37,067 bases of DNA from Pedobacter sp. UBA5917 (lineage in GTDB: Bacteria > Bacteroidota > Bacteroidia > Sphingobacteriales > Sphingobacteriaceae), in the NCBI RefSeq assembly GCF_002432345.1, contig NZ_DJDT01000277.1:1-37067 (forward strand). The letters run 5' to 3'. Under the pieces are notes generated by a model that searched no databases, had not been told where the DNA came from, and saw only the letters and a list, made by a program, of their open reading frames with translations. The position numbers were made by a program, and so were the translations under genes. This document shows, one piece after another, positions 22,772-31,700 of the stretch (positions are counted from its first letter, which is position 1; the number at the start of each line of letters is the position of its first letter).

Positions 22772-22816
22772 GGAAATAGAGTTCAGTATTGACGGGACTG
22801 AGTAAACCAATAGCCC

Positions 22817-24220
22817 ATGATTAAAAAAATACTTTTTGCTTCAATTTGTGCTTGCTTAGGATACATTTCTTCCGCTTCCGCGCAACAAACCCTCAAATTA
22901 GATAGTCTCCCGAAGGTACATAACAACATCTTTATCAATACCGACACCGTAGCCGTACCGGTAGTTTCTGAAAATCCCCTAACCATGGGACAGAACTTTA
23001 TCTACAAGCTCAGGCTCGATTCCATCACTAAAACCGTTCCGCTTCCTTACAACGAGTATGTTCAGCAGTATATAGACATCTATTCGAAGCGTAAGGATAT
23101 GTTTGGGAAAATGATCGGCTTATCCAGCTATTATTTCCCGATTTTTGATAAGGCAATGAAGGATTATAATATCCCTCAGGAAATAAAATATTTAACCATT
23201 GTAGAGTCGCAGATGAATCCCCATGCCATTTCGCGCGTGGGTGCAACAGGCATCTGGCAGTTCATGTTTGGCACTGGCAAGGCTTATGGTTTAAAAATGG
23301 ACAACTTTGTTGATGAGCGTAAAGATCCGATACAGGCCAGTTATGCTGCGGCAGCTTATTTCAGGGATGCTTTTGAAGAACTGGGCGATTGGCTGCTGGC
23401 CATTGCAGCTTATAACTGTGGTAAAGGCAATGTAAACAGGGCAATCGACAAAGCCGGTTCGAGGGATTTTTGGGTAATCAGACAGTTTTTGCCTAAAGAA
23501 ACCCGGAATTATGTGCCGGCATTTATAGCGGCCGTCTATGTAATGAATTATTCGAACAAACACCAGATTACGGCACAGGCTTCGAACATGTTCCTTAAAA
23601 CCGATACCGTTCAAACTACCCGCTTTGTTTCTTTATCTACCCTGGCCAAGGTACTTAATGTTGAAGAAGACGCCATGATGGCCCTAAATCCATCTTATAA
23701 AAAGAAGATTGTAAACGGAACCGATGATGAACCCAAGCGGATTGTAATGCCCAAACTGAGGGATGCCGATTATGCCGGTATTTACGATGTGCTGAACAAC
23801 CAGGAAGTGGATGTAAGCATGAGAGTGATTGAGGCCGGTACCGATGATGTAAGGGATTTAAGAAAAAAGAAAACGAAAAGCGTATCAACATCATCAGTTG
23901 TTTACCATAAGGTTACCTCCGGACAGAATCTTACCACAGTTGCCGATAAATATGGTGTAGAAGTACAGGATCTTCGGGTTTGGAACGGGTTAAAGAGCAA
24001 AACTTTGGTGCCCGGGCAGAAATTAAAAATCTACGCTAAAAACCGTACACCTTTAAAAGCACCTTCATCGTTTTTAAGTTACAAAGTTAAAACCGGCGAT
24101 ACCCTTTCAGAAATAGCAGAAAAATTCGACGGTGCTACCGTTCAGAGCATCCGTAGAGATAACCGTTTATCAAAAGCTGGTTTACAGGTTGGCATGATCC
24201 TTAAAATTAGTAAGGGCTAG
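22817..24220 (+). CDS. mltD: Membrane-bound lytic murein transglycosylase D-like, SLT plus two LysM
   Basis: This secreted peptidoglycan-cleaving enzyme has 467 residues: signal peptide (1-22), N-terminal extension, SLT (lysozyme-like) domain (about 105-215), and two LysM peptidoglycan-binding domains (about 361-406 and 420-465). The catalytic glutamate is E130 in IVESQMNPHAIS. The GATGIWQFMFGTG and AIAAYNCGKGNVNRAI motifs mark family 1D. It produces 1,6-anhydromuramyl ends during wall remodelling. There is no lipobox cysteine, so unlike E. coli MltD it may be soluble in the periplasm. A palindromic element with a T-tract lies 30 bp after its stop and may terminate it. Confidence 0.92.
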   Translation: MIKKILFASICACLGYISSASAQQTLKLDSLPKVHNNIFINTDTVAVPVVSENPLTMGQNFIYKLRLDSITKTVPLPYNEYVQQYIDIYSKRKDMFGKMIGLSSYYFPIFDKAMKDYNIPQEIKYLTIVESQMNPHAISRVGATGIWQFMFGTGKAYGLKMDNFVDERKDPIQASYAAAAYFRDAFEELGDWLLAIAAYNCGKGNVNRAIDKAGSRDFWVIRQFLPKETRNYVPAFIAAVYVMNYSNKHQITAQASNMFLKTDTVQTTRFVSLSTLAKVLNVEEDAMMALNPSYKKKIVNGTDDEPKRIVMPKLRDADYAGIYDVLNNQEVDVSMRVIEAGTDDVRDLRKKKTKSVSTSSVVYHKVTSGQNLTTVADKYGVEVQDLRVWNGLKSKTLVPGQKLKIYAKNRTPLKAPSSFLSYKVKTGDTLSEIAEKFDGATVQSIRRDNRLSKAGLQVGMILKISKG

Positions 24221-24250
24221 GTTAATTTTAACCGCTCGTTCTAAACTGGC

Positions 24251-24292
24251 CGTCATCTCGACTGTAATGGAGAGATCTATCTCGAGATGACG
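24251..24292 (+). terminator. Short CGTCA...TGACG palindrome acting as terminator of mltD
   Basis: CGTCATCTCGA (24251-24261) and TCGAGATGACG (24282-24292) form a perfect 11-bp stem with a 20-nt loop, followed by ACCTTTTTTAT. It is at once the shortest member (42 bp) of the palindromic element family and a good intrinsic terminator. Confidence 0.65.
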
Positions 24293-24335
24293 ACCTTTTT
24301 TATTAAGTAATTTCGAACGGAACCTCTACTCTTTA

Positions 24336-24480
24336 CGTCATTTCGAGCGGCCCCGATAGCTATCGGGGGCAGCGCAGTCGAGAACCACGTAAGTGCTCAG
24401 CGAAGCTAAATCTGTCTCGAGATAGATCTCTCCCTGCCCGATGCAGGCGGGCGCTCCACTGCATTTCGGTCGAGATGACG
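24336..24480. repeat. CGTCA...TGACG palindromic element (145 bp)
   Basis: The ends are CGTCATTTCGA and TCGAGATGACG (one mismatch in 11 bp). Inside lie a perfect 18-bp palindrome CCCCGATAGCTATCGGGG (24351-24368) and GC-rich modules TGCCCGATGCAGGCGGGCG. It is much richer in GC than its surroundings. Confidence 0.75.
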
Positions 24481-24495
24481 GTCATTTATATTAAG

Positions 24496-24526
24496 TTGTC
24501 ATTCTGAACGCAGTGAAGAATCTTTT
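24496..24526. repeat. Partial element, TTGTCATTCTGAACG type
   Basis: This fragment resembles the left half of the CGTCATGCTGAA module and has the inverted words TTCT/AGAA. It lies 16 bp after the 145-bp element. Similar short sequences are widespread between genes in Bacteroidota, as far as I recall. Confidence 0.5.
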
Positions 24527-24803
24527 CTCTAACTGGTCACTTTTTTAAACGTTTACTACGCCACAGTACCCATTATTAAACTCAGGTTATAAGCCTTTTA
24601 AAGGTTTCGTTGCAGTTATATTTGTTATTTAAAGTATTACTAGATATTTATTATTGTGTTTTATTTAGATATTTTTTGTATTTTTTGGTATACTTATTAA
24701 TCGTTTATTGTTGTTGATTCATTGTCGTATACTAAATATTTAATTTGTAGTTTAAAATTTATTTGGTAATATGTGAGAAATTTAATCGCATAATCAAAAA
24801 CGT

Positions 24804-25508
24804 ATGAAAAAAACCAAATTAGTGCTCTTAAGTATGGCCGCGTTATTGTCTGCAACAATAATTATCCAATCATGTAAGAAGAACGAAAAAGATGATGTAA
24901 ACGCTAAATCATCGGAACTCAGTAAAAAAAGTACTATTAAAAGTAGTGTAGGTGCCAATTCAGTGACAGACGATCCAACATGCAATCCAACATTTTATTA
25001 TATGACGGATGATCTAAAAACAAGTCCAATTGTTAAATCAGAATATGCACCTGAGGAATTTTGGTATAGAGTAACAAATGATCAGCCTTATGACGCAGGT
25101 TGGTGGGATGGTTATCAGGATGGTGTTTATTACTGGACATTACACAAAAACGAACTGGCCCTTACTTATGTTCCTACAGGTGAGTGGGCTTTTGTGCTTA
25201 AATTTCAGAATAACGCCTCAGGTGCAATCTCATATGTTTCGCCTTTTGATGCCAGCGATCCAAACTTTATCTCAGGTAATACTTATCTTGATAAAGGATT
25301 GAGATTAATTAATGTTGGTACTGCCCCAAATCCAATTCAGATAAAAAATGCTACTTCACAAGATGGTAATGTTCAATGTTTGAAAAACCAATATAGAGTT
25401 TGGGCCCAGACAGACTTTGGACAATCTGCAGAAAGGAGAAGGTATGACAATGGTAGATATAACGGCTTCTTGCGTGGAATCAGTCAAGAACCATTTTCTA
25501 TACAATAA
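24804..25508 (+). CDS. Uncharacterised lipoprotein
   Basis: I do not recognise this 234-residue protein. It starts with a lipoprotein signal peptide (MKKTKLVLLSMAALLSATII) and lipobox IQSC, with lipidated C24. A Ser/Lys-rich linker (to about 50) leads to a soluble domain with an aromatic cluster DAGWWDGYQDGVYYW (near 97-111). Two further cysteines (C59 in DPTCNP and C193 in NVQCLKN) could form a disulphide. The likely location is the outer membrane. It stands alone between a repeat-rich, AT-rich upstream region and its own terminator, without a functional neighbour. This fits a species-level accessory gene. No catalytic motif is visible. Confidence 0.75.
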   Translation: MKKTKLVLLSMAALLSATIIIQSCKKNEKDDVNAKSSELSKKSTIKSSVGANSVTDDPTCNPTFYYMTDDLKTSPIVKSEYAPEEFWYRVTNDQPYDAGWWDGYQDGVYYWTLHKNELALTYVPTGEWAFVLKFQNNASGAISYVSPFDASDPNFISGNTYLDKGLRLINVGTAPNPIQIKNATSQDGNVQCLKNQYRVWAQTDFGQSAERRRYDNGRYNGFLRGISQEPFSIQ

Positions 25509-25571
25509 TATTTGTAATAAAAGCTGTTTGTATTAAAATTGAATTTTTAATCTTACTCTGGATTTCTTGTT

Positions 25572-25603
25572 AAGTGAGCTATTCTATTTAGGATAGCTCA
25601 CTT
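25572..25603 (+). terminator. Intrinsic terminator of the lipoprotein gene
   Basis: AAGTGAGCTAT (25572-25582) pairs with ATAGCTCACTT (25593-25603), an 11-bp perfect stem with a 10-nt loop, followed by TTAGTTTTAT. Confidence 0.8.
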
Positions 25604-25748
25604 TTAGTTTTATATGGACATATCCAGAAATCTTGGTTTACTAATTTCAATTATTCCTTTTTTCCTGCCTTGATCATTTATTTTTCTGTAACGATGCTCC
25701 GAAGGTAATGACTTCTATTGTGGACCTATTTTGCTTTCATATTTGTTT

Positions 25749-25776
25749 TTTGCCAAATAAAAGAATTGTACCTTTG
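25749..25776 (+). promoter_or_regulatory. Promoter of maeB-ruvA-sprA
   Basis: The perfect -7 box TACCTTTG is at 25769-25776. TTTG elements lie at 25749-25752 (16-bp spacer) and 25742-25745 (23-bp spacer). The ATG of maeB is 23 bp downstream. It is the only promoter I can see for the three tightly packed genes. Confidence 0.55.
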
Positions 25777-25799
25777 CACCGTCACTAATAAGTTACTTA

Positions 25800-28118
25800 A
25801 TGAGTAATACGAATAGAAAGCAAGATGCGTTGGATTACCACTCGCAAGGGCGTCCGGGAAAGATACAGGTAGTACCCACGAAACCTACAACCTCACAAAG
25901 GGATTTAACTTTAGCATACTCTCCGGGAGTTGCAGAACCCTGTTTAAAAATAGCAAACAACAAAGAAGATGTTTATAAATATACCGCCAAAGGTAATTTA
26001 GTTGCAGTAATCAGTAACGGAACGGCCGTTTTAGGCCTTGGTAATATCGGCCCCGAAGCCGGTAAACCCGTAATGGAAGGTAAAGGCCTTCTTTTTAAAA
26101 TATTTTCTGATATCGATGTGTTCGATTTAGAACTGGATACCGAAAATGTTGATGATTTTGTAAAAATCGTTAAAGCACTGGAGCCAACTTTCGGCGGGAT
26201 CAATCTTGAAGATATCAAGGCCCCTGAGTGTTTCGAAATCGAGCGCCGTTTAAAACAGGAGATGAATATCCCTGTAATGCACGATGACCAGCACGGAACA
26301 GCCATTATTTCTGGTGCAGCTTTGTTAAATGCCTGCGAAATCCAGAAAAAGAAGATCGATAAAATCCAGGTGGTGGTAAGCGGTGCCGGTGCTGCGGCTG
26401 TTTCCTGCTCAAAAATGTATCTGAGTTTAGGGGTTAAAAAAGAAAATCTGGTGATGTTCGATATCAATGGTTTAATTGATATCCACCGTACCGATCTGGA
26501 CGATATCCGTATGGGTTTCGCTACCACCAGAAAAATTGCCAATATCGGCGAAGCAATGAAAGGTGCAGATGTTTTCATCGGACTTTCGGCAGCAAATGTA
26601 ATTTCGCCCGAAATGTTAACGGGCATGGCCAAAAACCCGATTGTGTTTGCCATGGCCAATCCAGATCCCGAAATTGCCTACGAACTGGCCATTAAAACCC
26701 GTAAGGATCTGATTATGGCTACTGGCCGATCTGATTATCCAAACCAGGTGAATAACGTATTGGGTTTCCCATATATTTTCCGTGGCGCATTGGATGTTAG
26801 GGCAACCAGCATTAACGAAGCCATGAAAATTGCTGCGGTAAGGGCGATTGCCGAACTGGCAAAAAAATCGGTTCCAGAAGCGGTTAACTTAGCTTACAAT
26901 GCCCGTAACCTTAAATTCGGTAAAGATTATATTATTCCAAAACCGGTTGATTTCAGGTTGATTACCGAGGTTTCGACCGCGGTGGCAAAAGCAGCCATTG
27001 AGAGTGGTGTAGCCAGAAAAATCATCACCGATTGGGATGCTTATAACGAAGAATTAAGAAAACGTTTAGGTTTGGATGATGCCATTATGAGGGCAGTAAC
27101 CACCAAAGCGAAAATGGCTCCTAAACGTGTGGTATTTGCAGAGGCTGATAATTACAAAATCTTAAAAGCTGCCCAGATTGTAAAAGACGATAATATCGCC
27201 ATTCCGATCCTTTTGGGTAATAAAGATAAAATACAGGCCATTATTGATGAGCATGCTTTAGAACTGGAAGGTGTTGAAATCATCGATCAGATGCAGAATC
27301 CCGATAAAACCAAACAATATGCCGAAGCACTTTTCAATAAGCGCCAGCGTAAAGGGGTTTCTTCTATGCGCGATGCCACCAAACTATTGAGAGACCGCAA
27401 CTATTATGGCGCATCGATGGTAGAATTTGGCGAAGCAGATGCGATGATCTCAGGTTTGACCAAAAATTATGCAGCCACTATTAAACCGGCGCTACAGGTA
27501 ATCGGTGTTAAACCCGGTGTAAAACGTGTGGCAGGTATGTACATGATGATGACCAAAAAAGGTCCGGTTTTCTTTGGCGATACTACTGTAAACGTTGATC
27601 CAACTGCCGAAGAACTGGTTGATATTACCCTGTTGATCGATAAATCGGTAAAACAGTTTAACATCAAACCACGTATTGCACTTTTATCTTATTCTAACTT
27701 TGGTTCAAACGATGGTGTAACCCCTAACAAAGTAAGGGAAACCGTTAACCTGCTTCATAAAAACCACCCCGAGATTGTGGTTGATGGTGAAATGCAGGGA
27801 AATTTTGCCATTAACAACGAGTTGTTAAAAGATAACTTTCCTTTTAGTACATTAGCTGATGCCCCCGCCAATACTTTGGTATTCCCAAATCTGGAGTCGG
27901 GCAATATTGCATACAAATTGTTACAGGAGCTTGGCGGTGCAGAAGCCGTTGGCCCGATCCTTTTAGGATTGAATAAACCTGTTCATATTGTTCAATTGGG
28001 CAGTTCGGTACGCGAAATTGTAAATATGGTAACCATTGCTGTTGTAGATGTTCAGGCAAAAGAAGAAATTGAAACATCGAAACGAAAAGGTATATTTGGA
28101 AAAACAACTAAAAAGTAG
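25800..28118 (+). CDS. maeB: NADP-dependent malic enzyme with C-terminal phosphotransacetylase domain
   Basis: This is a MaeB-type bifunctional-architecture protein of 772 residues. The malic enzyme part (about 1-425) decarboxylates malate to pyruvate with NADP. It shows the catalytic Tyr Y40 (LAYSPGVAEPC), K95 (MEGKGLLFK), metal ligands in LEDIKAPE and HDDQHGT (near 137-165) and the nucleotide-binding GAGAAA (195-200). The C-terminal part (about 435-765) is a phosphate acetyl/butaryltransferase fold, usually catalytically inert and regulatory, responding to acetyl-CoA in characterised MaeB. The length is typical. ruvA follows after 6 bp, so the metabolic gene, a recombination gene and the sprA secretion gene appear to share a transcript. 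Confidence 0.95.
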   Translation: MSNTNRKQDALDYHSQGRPGKIQVVPTKPTTSQRDLTLAYSPGVAEPCLKIANNKEDVYKYTAKGNLVAVISNGTAVLGLGNIGPEAGKPVMEGKGLLFKIFSDIDVFDLELDTENVDDFVKIVKALEPTFGGINLEDIKAPECFEIERRLKQEMNIPVMHDDQHGTAIISGAALLNACEIQKKKIDKIQVVVSGAGAAAVSCSKMYLSLGVKKENLVMFDINGLIDIHRTDLDDIRMGFATTRKIANIGEAMKGADVFIGLSAANVISPEMLTGMAKNPIVFAMANPDPEIAYELAIKTRKDLIMATGRSDYPNQVNNVLGFPYIFRGALDVRATSINEAMKIAAVRAIAELAKKSVPEAVNLAYNARNLKFGKDYIIPKPVDFRLITEVSTAVAKAAIESGVARKIITDWDAYNEELRKRLGLDDAIMRAVTTKAKMAPKRVVFAEADNYKILKAAQIVKDDNIAIPILLGNKDKIQAIIDEHALELEGVEIIDQMQNPDKTKQYAEALFNKRQRKGVSSMRDATKLLRDRNYYGASMVEFGEADAMISGLTKNYAATIKPALQVIGVKPGVKRVAGMYMMMTKKGPVFFGDTTVNVDPTAEELVDITLLIDKSVKQFNIKPRIALLSYSNFGSNDGVTPNKVRETVNLLHKNHPEIVVDGEMQGNFAINNELLKDNFPFSTLADAPANTLVFPNLESGNIAYKLLQELGGAEAVGPILLGLNKPVHIVQLGSSVREIVNMVTIAVVDVQAKEEIETSKRKGIFGKTTKK

Positions 28119-28124
28119 AATTGC

Positions 28125-28709
28125 ATGTACGCCTATATTGATGGTAAATTGACATTCAAAAACCCAGCCTATGTTGTGGTTGAAGCCGGAGGTATAGGCT
28201 ACCATATCAACATTTCATTAAATACATACAGCGCTTTGGGCGATGCAGAAAGGTGTAAACTCTACACCTGGCTGCATGTAAAAGAAGATGCACATACATT
28301 ATACGGCTTCGCTGATGAGGGCGAACGCCGTTTATTTTTACACTTAATATCGGTATCCGGAATTGGACCCAACACAGGCAGGATGATTTTATCATCCATT
28401 ACTCCTGTAGAAATCCAGACCGCAATTGTTAAAGCAGATTTACCTCTGATTCAAAGAATTAAAGGCCTTGGTGCAAAAACAGCACAACGCCTGGTTTTAG
28501 AATTACAGGACAAACTGAAAAAAGAAGGGGCAGATTCATTAATTTCTATGCCTCAACACAATACTGTTAAAGATGAAGCGTTATCAGCATTGGTAATGCT
28601 CGGATTCGCCAAACAAACCGCCGAAAAAACTATAGACCAGATTTTAAAAGTGACAGAGGGAACACTTTCGGTAGAGCAACTAATTAAACAAGCTTTAAAA
28701 ACCTTATAG
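28125..28709 (+). CDS. ruvA: Holliday junction branch migration protein RuvA
   Basis: RuvA binds four-way junctions and loads the RuvB motor. In 194 residues it has the N-terminal OB fold (MYAYIDGKLTFKNPAYVVVEAGGIGYHI), two helix-hairpin-helix motifs (SVSGIGPNTGRMILSS near 76-91 and IKGLGAKTAQRLVLEL near 111-126), and the C-terminal RuvB-contacting domain (about 147-194). The acidic pin region is represented by DEGERR. It lies 6 bp after maeB and 11 bp before sprA. ruvB and ruvC are not in the window. Confidence 0.95.
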   Translation: MYAYIDGKLTFKNPAYVVVEAGGIGYHINISLNTYSALGDAERCKLYTWLHVKEDAHTLYGFADEGERRLFLHLISVSGIGPNTGRMILSSITPVEIQTAIVKADLPLIQRIKGLGAKTAQRLVLELQDKLKKEGADSLISMPQHNTVKDEALSALVMLGFAKQTAEKTIDQILKVTEGTLSVEQLIKQALKTL

Positions 28710-28720
28710 AACCACTGCCT

Positions 28721-31700
28721 TTGAAGAGAATATCTACATTTCTGTTTCTCATCTCACTTTTTCTAATTGCTTCTCAAAACGCTTTCTCACAAGTAGTTCC
28801 AAGCAAAGCGGACACTATTGCCCCTAAAAATAACTTCGGTTTAAAAGAAAAAGAACGTCTGGGCCTTAGTCCCGCCGTTAATCCATTTTATCCTGCGCCA
28901 AATAACTTAAGGCGTGTGGTAGAATATGATGCAAAAAACAAACGTTATATCGTTAAAGAAATAATAGGAGAAAAATTTGTTTTAAATACCCAGTATTTAA
29001 GTATTGATGAATATCAACGTCTTGTTAACAGCGAGATCAAGCGGAGCAACTGGCGCAGCATCTCAAACGCCGAGGTAAGCGATTACCGCAGTACCGGTAT
29101 TATTCCGCAGATCCAGGTAAACAGTAAAGCCTTTGAGAAATTATTTGGCGGTACCACCATCGATATCCAACCGCGTGGAGAAGCCGAACTTACTTTTTTG
29201 GGCCGTGTAAATAAAAATGAAAATCCGCTTTTTAACGAAAGGCAACGTGTACAGACCAATTTCGATTTTAATCAGAGAATCCAGATGGATCTGGTTGGAA
29301 ATATCGGAACTAAACTGAAAATCAAAAGTAATTATAATACAGAGGCACAGTTCGATTTCGAAAACCAGATTAAACTTGATTATACCGGTGGTGCTGACGA
29401 TATTATCCAGAAAATTGAGGCCGGTAACGTAAGTTTACCTTTAAATACCTCATTAATTACCGGAACACAGGCCCTTTTCGGTATTAAAACCCAGTTAAAA
29501 TTCGGGCGCTTAAATGTAACCAGTGTTTATACCCAACAGAAATCGCAATCGAGGGAGATTAAAATTACCAACGGTGCGCAGCAAAATAGCACCACGGTAA
29601 ATATCGATAGCTATGAGGCCAACAAACACTATTTTCTATCGCAATATTTCAGGAACAACTACAATAAAAATCTGGCTAATGCACCAATTATTACCTCACC
29701 GATCCAGATTACCAAAATAGAGGTGTGGATTACCAATAAAGCCGGTAACACAACCGATTCGAGGGATGTATTGGGTTTAATGGATTTGGGCGAAAATGCG
29801 CCTTTTAATACTTCTTTACTTAATGGAGGAACTTCGGGTTTACCTGCCGGAACTACCGCAACAGGTTTTCCACAACAATCGAACAATTTAATTGCGCAGT
29901 TAAACGCTTATCAGGGAGGAGCCATAAGACAGACCAATTCTAACGCTGTTCTTTCGTTCTTCCAAACAACGCCTGTTAACACCAGCAATACCGATAACTT
30001 TGCCAAACTGATTTATGCGCGTAAGCTTACCGAACGCGAATTTACATTCCAACCGCAACTGGGTTACCTATCTTTAAACAACCCGTTAAATGCCGATGAG
30101 GTTTTGGCAGTAGCTTACCGCTATACCTATAACGGTGTGGAGTATCAGGTGGGAGAGTTTTCTACCGATATTCCTTTTGATGCGGCAAATCCAAAAGTAC
30201 TTTATGCCAAATTATTAAAGAACGAAACCACAAAAATCCAGTTGCCAACCTGGGATCTGATGATGAAAAACATCTATTCCATCGGTGGATACCAGATCAG
30301 TAGTCAGAATTTTAAACTCGATATTTACCGTATTGATAACGAAACCGGTGTAGATAATCCGGTAATGACGGAAGGGCAGAATACGGCAAACAAACAATGG
30401 ATTGCCCTGACCGAATTTGACCGTTTAAACCAGCAGAACGAGCGAAGACCGGATGGAGTGTTCGACTTTGTGGCTGCCAATAATGCTTTTGGCTCGTATT
30501 CTACTGCAAGTAATGCCAATCAGGCCAGTATGTTCGGGGTAGGGAGCAACGGGCAAACCTCGTTGGTTACCAACACCAATTCGGGCTATATTACCATCGA
30601 TCCGGCAAACGGAAGGATTATTTTCCCGGTAATCGAACCTTTCGGTAAAGATTTGGCTGCAAGGTTTTTACCCAGCGAGCAGGCGTTGATCAATAAATAT
30701 ACTTTTACCGCACTTTACGATTCTACACAGACCATTGCCAAACAATTGTTCCAGAACCAGAACAGGTATGTGATCAAGGTAAATTATCAATCGGATATTT
30801 CTTCCGAATTTAGTTTAAATGCCATTAACGTTCCTGAGGGGTCCGTAAAGGTTTTTGCCGGAACCATGCCCTTAACCGAAGGTGTAGATTTTACGGTCGA
30901 TTATCAGGGCGGTCGTGTAAGTATCATTAACCAGGCACTTTTAATTTCTGGTCAGCCGATCAGGATTACTACCGAAAACAACGAACTTTTTGGTTTGCAG
31001 CAGCGTTCACTTTTCGGAACCCGTTTGGATTACCGTGTTAATAACAAGCTAAACCTTGGGGGTACCATCATGAACCTTACCGAGAAACCTTTAACCCAAA
31101 AGGTAAATCTTGGCGAAGAACCCATTTCGAATACCATTTGGGGAGCCGATATCAACTATAGCTCGCCTTCAAGATTTTTAACCAAGCTGGTTGATAAACT
31201 TCCGTTCATTTCAACCAAGGCACCATCAAGTGTAACCTTTTATGGTGAGTTTGCCCAGCTGATCCCAGGTCACCCGAGGGCATTAAATTTTGCCGGAAGT
31301 AAAAATGGGGTGAGTTACCTTGATGATTTCGAAGCATCGAGATCGGTGATCGATTTAAAGAGTGCCATAGCCTGGCAGCTTTCGGGCACGCCGCAACTTT
31401 TTCCCGAGTCGGATAGATCCAACGATTTATCCTATGGTTATAACCGTGCCAGGATTGCCTTTTACAATATCGATCCTACCTTTTATAATTCGGCCGCATC
31501 AACCACACCTGCCAATATCAGGGGTAACAGGAACGAACTTTCCAATCATTATGTAAGGGAGGTAATTGAACAGGAGGTTTTCCCGTTTAAAGAAACCGCA
31601 ACCGGACAGGCACTGAATATCACTACACTCGATGTGGCTTACTACCCAACTGTAAGGGGACCATATAACTACCGTACTACCGACTTTAAAGCGGATGGAT

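Larger units (their letters stand above)
24221..24803. other. 583-bp intergenic region: palindrome cluster plus AT-rich stretch
   Basis: The first half holds the elements at 24251-24292, 24336-24480 and 24496-24526. From about 24540 to 24803 the sequence is very AT-rich with no recognisable gene, hairpin or perfect -7 box. The promoter of the lipoprotein gene must lie there but I cannot place it. Confidence 0.6.

Noticed and set aside
25973..26659. Minus-strand 228-residue frame
   Set aside because: It is antisense to the clearly coding malic enzyme domain, with Ser/Pro/Ile bias typical of a shadow frame.
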